Shown here in pieces: positions 19,044-28,129 of a stretch of DNA of 64,000 bases. The position numbers were made by a program, and so were the translations under genes. Position 1 is the stretch's first letter, and each line of letters begins with the position of its first letter. The notes beneath the pieces were generated by a model. That model was not told the DNA's origin. It worked only from the letters and a program-made list of their open reading frames with translations, and ran no database searches. Origin of the DNA: Pseudomonas syringae. Its GTDB lineage: Bacteria > Pseudomonadota > Gammaproteobacteria > Pseudomonadales > Pseudomonadaceae. Location: the NCBI RefSeq assembly GCF_001698815.1, contig NZ_LGSI01000047.1, positions 1 to 64,000 of the forward strand, given 5' to 3'.

Positions 19044-20327
19044 TCAGATCACGACACGCAGGCACTGGCCGGCGTGATACAGGAAGAATCCCGCTTCATA
19101 TAACGCGCTGCGCAGCCCGGCACCCGCCAACGGCACCATGGGCGTAAACGGGATTGGCAGCACTTTGGAATCGCCGCTGCACAGGTAATCGGCAAAGGCT
19201 TTGCCGACCACGGTGCCGGTTGTATTCCCGCGACCGTTGTAACCTGTCACAGCGACCAGACCTGGGGCAGGTTCGAACATCCGTAACAGATGATCGGGCG
19301 TAAACGAGATGCAGCCAGTCCAGGTGCACTCCCATTCCACATTTTTCAGGTACGGGTAATAGTGCTGTTGCACACGATCCGCCCATGCCTTCAGGAACCA
19401 GCCCGGCTTTTGATTGCCATTGCCCAGACTGCCCAGCAACAGGCGACCATCGGCATCGCGGCGAATGCTGCTCAGCACCTGGCGCGTGTCCCACGAACCC
19501 TGACCAAACGGCAGCACTTGCTGCGCCGCCTCGTCGCTCATTGGCGTTGACGCCACCTGATAGTAATAACCGGGGAAGAAACTGCGCCGCAGTTCGGTCC
19601 ATTGGCCTTCGGTGTAAGCGTTGGAGGCGATTACCACCTTCTCGGCCAGCACCGCGCCATGCTCGGTGACGACGCACCATTTATCGCCCTGCCGTTCAAG
19701 ACGGGTGACCGGTGAATGATCAAACAATTGACCACCCAGACGACCCACCGCCGACGCCAGCCCGCTGGTGTACGCCATCGGATTAAAGGTGCCGGCGCGA
19801 CGATCCAGCAGAGCCGCAGTGATTTTCGTGGTGCCGGTGGCTTCTTCACAGGCCTTGCCGGTCAACAGCTCCACCGGCGCGCCGCGACGCTTCCATTGCT
19901 GCTCACGACTGCGCAGATCAGCCGCACCGCTGGCGTTATGTGCCATGTGCAACGTGCCTTCGCGGCGCAGCTGACAATCAATGCCGTATTTGTCGATCAG
20001 GCTGAACACCAGCGCTGGCGCTGCGCCGAGCATCTGGTTCAACTGGCTGCCAATGGCTTCGCCAAAACCAGCTTCGATGTCATCCGGCGGGATCCACAAG
20101 CCAGCGTTTACCAAACCCACATTGCGCCCGGAGCCACCATGGCCGGTGCGATGGGCTTCCAGCACGGCAACCCGCTTGCCTTGTTCGAGCAAGTGAATCG
20201 CTGCCGACAAACCGGTGATGCCTGCGCCAATGACGCACACATCGACCGTCAATTCACCCCGCAACGCCTTGGCTTCGGGGCGTTGGGGCGTCAGCGTTTC
20301 CCACAGACATTCTTCGCGTAGCGGCAT
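19044..20327 (-). CDS. amaA: FAD-dependent amine/amino acid oxidase, probable L-pipecolate oxidase
   Basis: A 427-residue DAO-type flavoprotein. The dinucleotide-binding motif is VIGAGITGLSAA near residue 32, and the C-terminal FAD motif is GYNGRGNTTGTVVGKAFADYL near 373. Its size, family and place after an ALDH7-type gene, with a divergent LysR gene, match P. putida amaA (PP_5257), which oxidises L-pipecolate to piperideine-6-carboxylate in D-lysine breakdown. Related oxidases such as PuuB act on glutamylputrescine, so the substrate is inferred from context. Start chosen at 20327, with the longer frame unsupported. Confidence 0.75.
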   Translation of the reverse strand: MPLREECLWETLTPQRPEAKALRGELTVDVCVIGAGITGLSAAIHLLEQGKRVAVLEAHRTGHGGSGRNVGLVNAGLWIPPDDIEAGFGEAIGSQLNQMLGAAPALVFSLIDKYGIDCQLRREGTLHMAHNASGAADLRSREQQWKRRGAPVELLTGKACEEATGTTKITAALLDRRAGTFNPMAYTSGLASAVGRLGGQLFDHSPVTRLERQGDKWCVVTEHGAVLAEKVVIASNAYTEGQWTELRRSFFPGYYYQVASTPMSDEAAQQVLPFGQGSWDTRQVLSSIRRDADGRLLLGSLGNGNQKPGWFLKAWADRVQQHYYPYLKNVEWECTWTGCISFTPDHLLRMFEPAPGLVAVTGYNGRGNTTGTVVGKAFADYLCSGDSKVLPIPFTPMVPLAGAGLRSALYEAGFFLYHAGQCLRVVI

Positions 20328-20385
20328 CGCAAAACCCCGGAAACTTTGATTCAGATCTCGGAAATACGTCGCCCGATCCGACACC

Positions 20386-20444
20386 TTCGCGGGCAAGCCT
20401 CGCTCCTACAGCTACATCCGTTGGAGCGAGGCTTGCCCGCGAAT
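20386..20444. repeat. REP pair 8
   Basis: CGCGGGCAAGCCTCGCTCC and GGAGCGAGGCTTGCCCGCG arms with 17 bases between, here with the tails pointing inward, opposite to REP pair 7. Located in the 152-base gap between amaA and amaB. Confidence 0.9.
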
Positions 20445-20479
20445 CAGTCGACGCGGTACGTCAGGCATATCGCATCACA

Positions 20480-21970
20480 TCAATCGAAGGTAATCCCTTG
20501 CGCCAACGGCAGTTCCAGCGAGTAGTTGACGGTCGCGGTCTGGCGGCGCATGTAGGCGCGCCATGAATCGGAGCCGGATTCACGGCCGCCACCGGTTTCT
20601 TTCTCGCCGCCGAATGCGCCGCCGATTTCTGCGCCGCTCGGGCCGATGTTGACGTTGGCGATGCCACAGTCGCTGCCCAGCGCCGACATGAACTGCTCGG
20701 CTTCGCGCACGTCAGTGGTAAAGATGCACGACGACAGGCCTTGCGGTACCGCGTTGTTCAGGCGCAGTGCTTCGTTGAAATCTTCGTAGCCGACGACGTA
20801 CAGAATCGGCGCGAAGGTTTCGGTGCAGACCACATCGCTCTGCTCAGGCATTTCCACGATGGACGGAGAAACGTAGTAAGCGTTGGGGAATTTATCTTCC
20901 AGCTGACGCTTGCCGCCGAAGACCTTGCCGCCTTCGCTCAACGCCTGCTCCAGCGCGTCCTGCATGTTTTCGAAGCTCTGCTTGTCGATCAGCGGGCCGA
21001 TCAGGTTGCCTTCCAGCGGGTGACCGATGCGGATTTTCTCGTAAGCTGTTTTCAGACGCGCGACGATCTCGGCCTTCACCGATTCATGGGCAATCAGGCG
21101 CCGCAGGCTGGTGCAACGCTGGCCGGCAGTACCTACAGCGCTGAACAGAATGGCGCGCACGGCCAGATCCAGGTCAGCGCTCGGGCTGAGGATCATCGCG
21201 TTGTTGCCGCCCAGTTCCAGAATGCTGCGGGCAAAACGTGCGGCGACTTTCGGCGCGACTTCACGGCCCATGCGGGTGCTGCCGGTGGCGCTGATCAGGG
21301 CCACGCGTGGATCATCCACCAGCGCTTCGCCAGCAGCACGGCCGCCAATGATTACCTGAGCCAGATACGCCGGAGCGTCGGCGAAATCCTTGGCAACGTT
21401 GTCGAACAATGCCTGGCAAGCCAGACCGGTCAACGGGGTTTTTTCCGAAGGTTTCCACAGCACCGAGTTACCACAGACCAGCGCCAGCGTGGTGTTCCAG
21501 GCCCAGACCGCAACCGGGAAGTTGAACGCGCTGATCACGCCGACCACGCCCAGCGGGTGCCAGGTTTCACGCATGTGGTGGCCCGGACGCTCGGAGGCGA
21601 TAGTCAAACCGTACAGCTGGCGGGACAGACCGACCGCGAAGTCGCAGATGTCGATCATTTCCTGCACTTCGCCCAGGCCTTCCTGAGTAATCTTGCCGGC
21701 TTCCCAGGAAACCAGCTCGCCCAGATCAGCCTTGTGTTTGCGCAGCGCTTCGCCAAACAGACGGATCAGCTCGCCACGGCGCGGCGCCGGAACCTTGCGC
21801 CAGGCATCAAAAGCCGCGTCGGCACGGCTGATTTGTTGCTCGACTTCAGCAGCACCTTCCCAGTTCACAGCGCCGATGCGGCTGCCGTCGATGGGGGTGT
21901 GAACAGGCTTATCGCCCTTCTGATAAAGCGCGGGGTCGACACCGAGACGGGTTAGCAAGTCGGTAAGCAT
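20480..21970 (-). CDS. amaB: ALDH7-type aldehyde dehydrogenase, probable aminoadipate semialdehyde dehydrogenase
   Basis: A 496-residue NAD-dependent aldehyde dehydrogenase of the antiquitin (ALDH7) group. Catalytic Cys286 is in GTAGQRCTSLRR, general-base Glu252 in LELGGNN and the oxyanion Asn150 in AFNFPVAVW. AmaB of P. putida converts aminoadipate semialdehyde (the open form of piperideine-6-carboxylate) to 2-aminoadipate; the neighbouring amaA-type oxidase and divergent LysR gene support the same role. AGGAGA precedes the ATG. Co-directional with amaA, 152 bases apart. Confidence 0.82.
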   Translation of the reverse strand: MLTDLLTRLGVDPALYQKGDKPVHTPIDGSRIGAVNWEGAAEVEQQISRADAAFDAWRKVPAPRRGELIRLFGEALRKHKADLGELVSWEAGKITQEGLGEVQEMIDICDFAVGLSRQLYGLTIASERPGHHMRETWHPLGVVGVISAFNFPVAVWAWNTTLALVCGNSVLWKPSEKTPLTGLACQALFDNVAKDFADAPAYLAQVIIGGRAAGEALVDDPRVALISATGSTRMGREVAPKVAARFARSILELGGNNAMILSPSADLDLAVRAILFSAVGTAGQRCTSLRRLIAHESVKAEIVARLKTAYEKIRIGHPLEGNLIGPLIDKQSFENMQDALEQALSEGGKVFGGKRQLEDKFPNAYYVSPSIVEMPEQSDVVCTETFAPILYVVGYEDFNEALRLNNAVPQGLSSCIFTTDVREAEQFMSALGSDCGIANVNIGPSGAEIGGAFGGEKETGGGRESGSDSWRAYMRRQTATVNYSLELPLAQGITFD

Positions 21971-22121
21971 GTTCTCTCCTGATTTCGGGAATGCTGAAAA
22001 TACGGGTAAATCCTCAGCCTCTAGTAATAGCTGGGTATACGCGCCTCAACAAACGACCATTAGGCGAGATATCATTCCGTTTATTCATGCTGAGCACCGG
22101 AACAGGCAAAAAGGCCCGAAC

Positions 22122-23012
22122 ATGCTGAACAAACGCCACTTACCGTCGATTACCGCCCTGCAATGCTTCGAGGCCGTGACCCGACACCTGAGCTTCACTC
22201 GCGCTGCCGAAGAGATGAACCTGACGCAAAGTGCGGTCAGCAAGCAAGTGGCACAGCTGGAAGAACTGGTGCAGCACTTGCTGTTTCGCCGGGTCCGCCG
22301 CCGCTTGCAACTGACTCCGGCCGGCGCGCTGTATCTGGGAGAAGTCCGCAAGATCCTCAGCCAGGTGGAAATGTCCACGCTGTTCCTGCGCTCCTATGGC
22401 GGCGAAACCGAGGTGCTGCGCGTTTCGACGCCGCCAACCTTCGGTGCTCGCTGGCTGGTGCCGCGCCTCAAGGGCTGGCGACTGCGGCATCCGCACATCC
22501 ATCTGGATCTGGTCAACGAACAGGAAACCGATGATCTGGCGCAAAGCCGCTGCGACCTGGCGTTCTATTTCGGCCAGGGCGCACGACCCGGCGCGGAAAG
22601 CCTGAAGTTGTTCGGCGAAGAACTGATCCCGGTCTGTGCGCCAAGCTGCCTGCCGGACCAGCCATTCAGCGACCCGACACAACTGACCGACCTAGTGCTG
22701 CTGCAAAGCGCATCGCGCCCGCAAGGCTGGCACGACTGGTTCGAAAGCCAGGGTTATCACACCGAACACAGCTATCACGGGCCGCGCTTCGAAACCTTCT
22801 ATATGTGCATCCGCGCCGCACAGGTCGGCTGCGGCGTCGCGCTGCTGCCGCGCTTTCTGGTGGAAGAAGAGCTGGCCGACGGCAAACTGGTCATCCCTTG
22901 GCAATACGCGCTGCCGAGCACCGACGCCTATTACATGGCCTACCCCGAACACGCCGCCGAAGTGCCGAAGATCCGGGATTTCGTCGAGTGGATGCAGGAG
23001 CAGTTGGGGTGA
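22122..23012 (+). CDS. LysR-type regulator divergent from amaB
   Basis: A 296-residue LTTR. The winged HTH occupies residues 1-62, with SFTRAAEEMNLTQSAVSKQVAQLEE as the recognition region. The substrate-binding domain follows from about residue 90. It is transcribed away from amaBA across a 151-base gap, the classic layout of an LTTR controlling its neighbour; the likely inducer is a lysine-pathway intermediate. The ATG at 22122 gives the standard N-terminus MLNKRHLPSITALQCFEAV; the frame is open to 21969 but overlaps the amaB start. Confidence 0.85.
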   Translation: MLNKRHLPSITALQCFEAVTRHLSFTRAAEEMNLTQSAVSKQVAQLEELVQHLLFRRVRRRLQLTPAGALYLGEVRKILSQVEMSTLFLRSYGGETEVLRVSTPPTFGARWLVPRLKGWRLRHPHIHLDLVNEQETDDLAQSRCDLAFYFGQGARPGAESLKLFGEELIPVCAPSCLPDQPFSDPTQLTDLVLLQSASRPQGWHDWFESQGYHTEHSYHGPRFETFYMCIRAAQVGCGVALLPRFLVEEELADGKLVIPWQYALPSTDAYYMAYPEHAAEVPKIRDFVEWMQEQLG

Positions 23013-23027
23013 ATCAACGCGAGCCGG

Positions 23028-23128
23028 CAGGAGGGGACTTGTCCCCGAACGCGGTGGATTGGTCTGCGGGACTGTCCAGAAATTAATGCCTCCTGAACGA
23101 CCGCCTCGGGGACAAGTCCCTCCTACCG
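23028..23128. repeat. REP pair 9
   Basis: Facing AGGAGGGGACTTGTCCCC and GGGGACAAGTCCCTCCT, just after the LysR gene. It is followed 14 bases later by REP pair 10, making a doublet. Confidence 0.9.
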
Positions 23129-23141
23129 ACTTGCACAGATC

Positions 23142-23249
23142 AGGTAGGACCGGACTTGTCCGGGAAGACATTGGCGCAGGCACCGGATTGGTGTCAGTCG
23201 AAATGATGTCGGCCGATCCGACGCTTTCGGGGACAAGTCCCCTCCTACA
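23142..23249. repeat. REP pair 10
   Basis: AGGTAGGACCGGACTTGTCC on the left and GGGGACAAGTCCCCTCCTAC on the right. The centre (ATTGGCGCAGGCACCGGATT and onward) is clearly related to the centre of REP pair 13. The rest of the gap to pncB (23250-23383) shows only a small GCCAGCCTCGGCTGGC hairpin. Confidence 0.9.
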
Positions 23250-23383
23250 TGTGCATGCGCCTGCTAACCAAAGAAAACTGCCCCTGGCCAGCCTCGGCTG
23301 GCATTATGTCCGCCATCGTCAACCAACACTGATTCAGATTCGTTTTGGCCGCGTGTGGCGGCCGGTCCTGCTGGAGCGACCCA

Positions 23384-24583
23384 ATGAGCGAGAGCGCATT
23401 CTCCAATCGCATCGTGCAAAACTTGCTCGACACCGATCTGTACAAGCTGTCCATGATGCAGGCCGTCCTGCATAACTACCCCAACGTCGATGTCGAGTGG
23501 GAGTTTCGCTGCCGCAATGGCGAGGATCTGCGGCCTTATCTGGGCGAAATCCAGCAGCAGGTCGAGCATCTGTGTGAGTTGTCCCTGGGTGCCGAAGAAT
23601 TGGGTTTCCTGGAGCGCATCAACTTCATGAAGCCGGACTTCCTGAGGTTCCTCGGTCTGTTCCGCTTCAATACCCGCTACATCAAATGCAGCATCGAAGA
23701 CGATCAGCTGTGCATTCGCCTGCAAGGGCCGTGGCTGCACGTGATTCTCTTCGAAGTGCCGGTGCTGGCGATTGTCAGCGAAGTGCGCAATCGTCATCGC
23801 CATCCACAGATTCTGCTCCGTCAGGCCACGGATCAGCTACACCGCAAGTTCGACTGGCTGACCGCCAATGCCCAGCCCGATGAGCTGGCCGCACTGAAAG
23901 TCGCCGACTTCGGCACGCGTCGACGTTTTTCCTATCGTGTGCAGGAAGAAGTGGTCAGCGTGCTCAAGCGCGATTTCCCCGGTCAGTTCGTCGGCACCAG
24001 CAACGTGGATCTGGCACGCAAGCTGGACCTCAAGCCGTTGGGCACCATGGCCCATGAATGGATCATGGCCCATCAACAATTGGGGCCGAGGCTGATCGAC
24101 AGCCAGATTGCCGCGCTCGATTGCTGGGTGCATGAATACCGTGGCTTGCTGGGCATCGCCCTGACCGATTGCATCACCACCGACGCTTTCCTGCGGGATT
24201 TCGATCTGTACTTCGCCAAGCTGTTCGATGGCTTGCGTCATGATTCGGGCGATCCGGTGAAGTGGGCCGAAAAATGCATCACTCATTACCAGAAAATCGG
24301 CATCGACCCGATGACCAAGACGCTGGTGTTCTCGGACGGGCTGACTTTACCCAAGGCGCTGGAAATATTTCGCGCTTTGCGTGGTCGCATCAATGTCAGC
24401 TTTGGGATTGGCACGAACCTGACTGCCGACATTCCCGGCGTCGAACCCATGAGCATTGTGCTGAAAATGACTGCCTGCGCGGGTCAGCCAGTGGCGAAAA
24501 TTTCCGATGAGCCCGGCAAGACCCAGTGCAAAGACCCGAATTTCGTCGCTTATCTGCGACACGTGTTCAAAGTACCCGCTTAG
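23384..24583 (+). CDS. pncB: nicotinate phosphoribosyltransferase
   Basis: A 399-residue enzyme making nicotinate mononucleotide from nicotinate, PRPP and ATP in NAD salvage. The N-terminal [12 protein letters not shown] is the family signature. [12 protein letters not shown] near residue 222 carries the His that is transiently phosphorylated. [13 protein letters not shown] and the [12 protein letters not shown] phosphate-binding loop lie near 315-345. Start at 23384 has GGAG seven bases upstream. It forms an operon with nadE, 47 bases downstream; the nrtR, nadD2 and pncA genes found beside this pair in P. aeruginosa are not here. Confidence 0.95.
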   Translation: MSESAFSNRIVQNLLDTDLYKLSMMQAVLHNYPNVDVEWEFRCRNGEDLRPYLGEIQQQVEHLCELSLGAEELGFLERINFMKPDFLRFLGLFRFNTRYIKCSIEDDQLCIRLQGPWLHVILFEVPVLAIVSEVRNRHRHPQILLRQATDQLHRKFDWLTANAQPDELAALKVADFGTRRRFSYRVQEEVVSVLKRDFPGQFVGTSNVDLARKLDLKPLGTMAHEWIMAHQQLGPRLIDSQIAALDCWVHEYRGLLGIALTDCITTDAFLRDFDLYFAKLFDGLRHDSGDPVKWAEKCITHYQKIGIDPMTKTLVFSDGLTLPKALEIFRALRGRINVSFGIGTNLTADIPGVEPMSIVLKMTACAGQPVAKISDEPGKTQCKDPNFVAYLRHVFKVPA

Positions 24584-24630
24584 TTTTTTCGCACTCGAAT
24601 CGCCGTTCTTAACCTACCAAGGAGTGAATC

Positions 24631-25458
24631 ATGCAAGGCGTACAACTCCAGATCGCTGAACAACTGAAGGTGCAACCCCCTTTCGCCGACGACAACGCGC
24701 TGCAGGCGGAAGTCGCCCGGCGCATCGTGTTCATTCAGGATTGCCTGCAGAACTCGCGGCTCAAGACCCTGGTGCTGGGCATCAGCGGCGGGGTTGATTC
24801 CCTCACCGCTGGCTTGCTCGCCCAGCGCGCCGTCGAAGAGCTGCGCAGCAGCACCGGCGACGACAGCTATCGGTTCATCGCGGTGCGCCTGCCTTATCTG
24901 GTGCAGCACGACGAGCACGAAGCCCAGGCTTCAGTGGATTTCATCAAGCCGGATGAGCGGCACACCGTGAATATCGGCCCGGCAGTCAAGGCCCTGGCGA
25001 CCGAGATCAAAGCGTTTGAAGGCCAGCACGCCAGCGCGGTGGACTTCGTCGTCGGCAACACCAAGGCGCGCATGCGCATGGTCGCTCAATACACCATCGC
25101 TGGCGCGCATCAGGGGCTGGTCATCGGCACCGATCATGCGGCCGAAGCAGTTATGGGTTTCTTCACCAAGTTTGGCGATGGCGCTTGCGACCTGGCACCG
25201 CTCAGCGGGCTGGTGAAAAACCAGGTCCGCGCGATTGCGCGTCATTTCGGCGCGCCGGAATCTCTGGTCGAGAAAATTCCGACTGCCGACCTGGAAGACC
25301 TCGTACCCGGCAAACCGGATGAAGCTTCCCATGGCGTGACCTACGCCGAGATCGACGCCTTCCTGCATGGCGAGCCGGTGCGCGAAGAGGCATTCAAGAT
25401 CATCTGTGATACGTACCGCAAAACCCAGCACAAGCGGGAATTGCCGTACGCGCCTTGA
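24631..25458 (+). CDS. nadE: ammonia-dependent NAD+ synthetase
   Basis: A 275-residue enzyme converting deamido-NAD to NAD with ATP and ammonia. The PP-loop motif is GISGGVDS near residue 50. No glutaminase domain is present, so it uses free ammonia. AAGGAG precedes the ATG. It takes the product lineage of pncB (after adenylylation by NadD) and is the last step of the same pathway. A REP pair follows. Confidence 0.96.
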   Translation: MQGVQLQIAEQLKVQPPFADDNALQAEVARRIVFIQDCLQNSRLKTLVLGISGGVDSLTAGLLAQRAVEELRSSTGDDSYRFIAVRLPYLVQHDEHEAQASVDFIKPDERHTVNIGPAVKALATEIKAFEGQHASAVDFVVGNTKARMRMVAQYTIAGAHQGLVIGTDHAAEAVMGFFTKFGDGACDLAPLSGLVKNQVRAIARHFGAPESLVEKIPTADLEDLVPGKPDEASHGVTYAEIDAFLHGEPVREEAFKIICDTYRKTQHKRELPYAP

Positions 25459-25473
25459 AGTGCCCGCTGTGAT

Positions 25474-25574
25474 CGTAGGAGGGGACTTGTCCCCGAAGGC
25501 GTCCTTTCAGGCGGCATAATCTCGTTATTTTGTTGCCTGACCGATTGCCTTCGGGGACAAGTCCCCTCCTACCA
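25474..25574. repeat. REP pair 11
   Basis: CGTAGGAGGGGACTTGTCCC and GGGGACAAGTCCCCTCCTAC facing each other, between nadE and the DUF1338 gene. It is followed by CAGTCCGCGCCGAT, resembling the flank of REP pair 13. Confidence 0.9.
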
Positions 25575-25696
25575 GTCCGCGCCGATGGATACCCGGCAAT
25601 AGAAAACGGAATGACCCCGTCGTTTTTTTTCGCTTGTCGGGTTTGGGCATTGGGGCTTAGATAGGGGCCTAACTTTCACAGTCAGAGCCGCCGCCC

Positions 25697-26719
25697 ATGT
25701 CCTCGTTCGAAGGTCTCTTCTCTCTCGTCGCTCGCACCGTTGGCCAACCTGCCGCCGACTGGCTGGAACGCCACGTTGAAGTCCCCGCAGGTCTGCACAC
25801 GTTCGCCTGGGGCGAGACAGCGCTGCATCGCGCCTGGCTGGCCGAAGCGCTGAATCTGTGCCTGCTGCATAAACTGGTGGGAGCGGTGCCAGCCGGTCGC
25901 CAGTATGTGGACGAGCAAGTCGCGCAAGGCCGTAAAGTGGTGTTCGATCACGGCGCCATTCGGACTGTGGACTGGCCGGAAAACGGTGAGCTGCCTCGTG
26001 GACGCCAAGCCTTTATCCGCTTGCTGGAGCCGCTGGGCTTCACCGATGTGCGCACCTACCCGCTGACCAAACTCAACATGACCGGCTGGGCTTATCGCCA
26101 GCAGGACTTGCCGGAAGACATCGCGCAATTCTTCGTCTCCGAACTGCACCCCGGCCGCTTCAGTGAAACCTTCCAGAGCGCCGTGACCCGCGTGGTCAGC
26201 TCCAGTCGCGATCCGCTGCAAGCCCAACACCTGAGCATCCTCCAGCGCTTGCGCCTGACCCGACATTGCAGCCTGCAAGAAGCTGGCGAACTGTTACCCG
26301 CGCTGTATCAGGCGTTCGACCGCCAGCACGGCGTCGTGCAGCACGCCGACTATCAGCAATTGCTGAGCGAAAGCGCGGAAATGGCCTGGATTGCCACCGA
26401 GGGCAACAGCTTCAATCACCTGACCGATCGCGTGGTGGATCTGGAAGCCGTGGTGGCTGAACAGAACCGTATCGAGCGCCCGATGAAAGCCACCGTCGAA
26501 GTCTCGACTTCCGGTCGCGTGATGCAGACCGCTTACCGAGCCTGCACGGTCAAACGCGGCCTGATCGATGCCGATGGCCGCTTGCAGGAGCACCAGGTAC
26601 CGGGATCTTTTGTGGAGTTCATTCAGCGCAAGAACGACCCGGACACGGGCCGCATCGACCTGAATTTCGACAGCAGCAATGCCCAGGGCATCTTCAAGAT
26701 GACCGCGTCGAAAAGCTGA
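25697..26719 (+). CDS. short DUF1338 protein, possible 2-oxoadipate dioxygenase/decarboxylase relative
   Basis: A 340-residue protein with the DUF1338 pattern: FDHGAIRT (His85), FNHLTDRVVDLE (His241) and SFVEFIQRK (Glu307). In P. putida HglS, an Fe(II) enzyme turning 2-oxoadipate into D-2-hydroxyglutarate in lysine breakdown, I recall ligands His70, His226 and Glu294; the His-His spacing of 156 is identical here. HglS and E. coli YdcJ are about 450 residues, so this is a clearly shorter branch. Its location 3.7 kb from amaB supports a lysine link but the substrate is unproven. The ribosome site is weak. Confidence 0.65.
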   Translation: MSSFEGLFSLVARTVGQPAADWLERHVEVPAGLHTFAWGETALHRAWLAEALNLCLLHKLVGAVPAGRQYVDEQVAQGRKVVFDHGAIRTVDWPENGELPRGRQAFIRLLEPLGFTDVRTYPLTKLNMTGWAYRQQDLPEDIAQFFVSELHPGRFSETFQSAVTRVVSSSRDPLQAQHLSILQRLRLTRHCSLQEAGELLPALYQAFDRQHGVVQHADYQQLLSESAEMAWIATEGNSFNHLTDRVVDLEAVVAEQNRIERPMKATVEVSTSGRVMQTAYRACTVKRGLIDADGRLQEHQVPGSFVEFIQRKNDPDTGRIDLNFDSSNAQGIFKMTASKS

Positions 26720-26729
26720 GAATGTAAAC

Positions 26730-26838
26730 CCGTGGGACCGGATTTATCCGGGAAGAGGTCGGCTTGATCGCCAAACAGTTACCTGACACAACTAGATGTC
26801 AGGCTTGACGCCTTCGCGGATAAATCCGCTCCCACAGG
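26730..26838. repeat. REP pair 12
   Basis: CGTGGGACCGGATTTATCCG and GCGGATAAATCCGCTCCCAC arms. It forms a doublet with REP pair 13, which begins 13 bases later. Confidence 0.85.
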
Positions 26839-26850
26839 TTTGTACCGACC

Positions 26851-26954
26851 AGGTAGGACCGGACTTGTCCGGGAAGCGTTGGCGCAGATACCGGGTTGGG
26901 TCAGGCTAAATGATGCTGGCCCATCAGCCATCGGGGACAAGTCCCCTCCTACCC
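26851..26954. repeat. REP pair 13
   Basis: AGGTAGGACCGGACTTGTCC on the left, GGGGACAAGTCCCCTCCTAC on the right. Its centre (GTTGGCGCAGATACCGGGTT and onward) matches that of REP pair 10. It lies 3' of the azurin gene. Confidence 0.9.
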
Positions 26955-26979
26955 AGTCTGCACCGGTTTGGCTTAGTGG

Positions 26980-27426
26980 TTACTTAAGCGTCACAGAACC
27001 TTTCATCATGCTGATGTGGCCTGGGAACGAGCAGAAGAACTGGTACTTCTCAGCCGCGTCGAGCTTCGACACGTCGAAGGTCACCGAGTCTTTTTCGCCA
27101 GCGCCGATCACTTTGGTGTGAGCGATCACGCGAGCGTCGCCTTCCTTCAGGTAATTCTTGTCGATGCCAGCGCTCAGACCGTCGGTGGCAATCGGCTGCG
27201 CGTCTGCTTCTTTGCTCAACACCCAGTTATGGCCCATGACGGCTTTCGGCAAGCTGCCGGAGTGTTCGAGGTTGACGGTGAAGGTCTTGCAGCTTTTGTC
27301 GATTTCGATGGCTTTGGTGTTGAAGGACATCTGATCGGTAGAGTCGACGGTAACGCTGCATTCAGCTGCCAATAGATGGCCACTAACCAGGGTCAACAGC
27401 GAGGCGGCAACAAGCTTGCGAATCAT
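26980..27426 (-). CDS. azu: azurin
   Basis: A 148-residue precursor with a 20-residue signal peptide ending GHLLA; the mature protein starts AECSV. Copper ligands are in the exact azurin frame: mature His46 (MGHNW), Cys112 and His117 (FCSFPGH) and Met121. Cys3 and Cys26 form the usual disulfide. It is a periplasmic blue-copper electron carrier, serving nitrite or cytochrome partners and redox stress. Start at 27426 has TTGGAG upstream. A TATATAA-type -10 candidate lies about 45-55 bases before the ATG. Confidence 0.97.
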   Translation of the reverse strand: MIRKLVAASLLTLVSGHLLAAECSVTVDSTDQMSFNTKAIEIDKSCKTFTVNLEHSGSLPKAVMGHNWVLSKEADAQPIATDGLSAGIDKNYLKEGDARVIAHTKVIGAGEKDSVTFDVSKLDAAEKYQFFCSFPGHISMMKGSVTLK

Positions 27427-27619
27427 GGTGAATCTCCAAGGCAGGTGTTCTGTATATTTCTGTAAAGATTGCCTTATATAGCAGCAAGTTCCAATGACCT
27501 GCGTCACGCGTAACTCATGTCCAGACGCCATCTATCGGCCTCATCAAGACAATCTAACAGTCAGGCTCTGTAAAACGAGCGAGGATGGCCCATCGTTACT
27601 TTTGCAGGAGCAAATCGCC

Positions 27620-27715
27620 ATGCTACTTTCGAGTCTGTTTTATAGTGTCTTCGCCGCTTATGCGTGTGGCGCCAGTGGCGGCTGCACAGCGCATTCCCCT
27701 GCCGAGTTACTTTAA
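27620..27715 (+). CDS. candidate 31-residue small ORF
   Basis: ATG with GCAGGAG nine bases upstream, then 31 codons with a hydrophobic N-terminal half (MLLSSLFYSVFAAYA) and a Cys/Gly-rich tail. It lies in the 418-base gap between azu and the next small gene. Only the ribosome site and the amphipathic layout support it; it may equally be chance. The remainder of the gap (27716-27844) shows only weak GC-rich inverted repeats. Confidence 0.3.
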   Translation: MLLSSLFYSVFAAYACGASGGCTAHSPAELL

Positions 27716-27844
27716 GCGGCGAAAAAAACACGATTTAGGACCCCGCTGGCGGCGCACTTTGTACCGCTGGGTGCACAACGCCGTGTGCCGGCTGCCGTTC
27801 TCAGGCAGAATGGCGGCATTTCCCGCCTAAACAGAGGATCGCCC

Positions 27845-28042
27845 ATGGCTAAACCTAACTATTCCTTCGCCAAACGTCAGAGAGATCTGGCAAAAGAGCA
27901 GAAGAAAGAGGAAAAGCTGCAGAAGAAGAACGCTGCTCTGGCCGAAACTGGCGCTGAAGGCGAAACCGTTGAAGGCCAAGAGCCTGCCGACGAAGCGCCG
28001 GAATCCGAGCACATCACTGCTGAAGACAAGCCAGCCAACTGA
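27845..28042 (+). CDS. small conserved charged protein, unknown function
   Basis: A 65-residue protein whose N-terminal half is very basic and coiled-coil-like (KRQRDLAKEQKKEEKLQKK) and whose C-terminal half is very acidic and Pro/Ala-rich. No signal peptide. GAGGAT sits just before the ATG. It resembles a small protein common in Pseudomonas genomes with no known role; the charge layout suggests nucleic acid or ribosome contact, which is inference only. Confidence 0.7.
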   Translation: MAKPNYSFAKRQRDLAKEQKKEEKLQKKNAALAETGAEGETVEGQEPADEAPESEHITAEDKPAN

Positions 28043-28129
28043 TCATCACAGGCATGTTCATTCGAACACGCCAGGCCCAAGTCTGCCGCCAACGCGGCAG
28101 ACCCAGGCGCCCCACTTCCCCGCCTGAAC

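Noticed and set aside
23028..26954. CRISPR array
   Set aside because: The repeats are inverted pairs of about 25 bases at irregular distances, between genes, and with no equal spacers or cas genes. They are REP elements.
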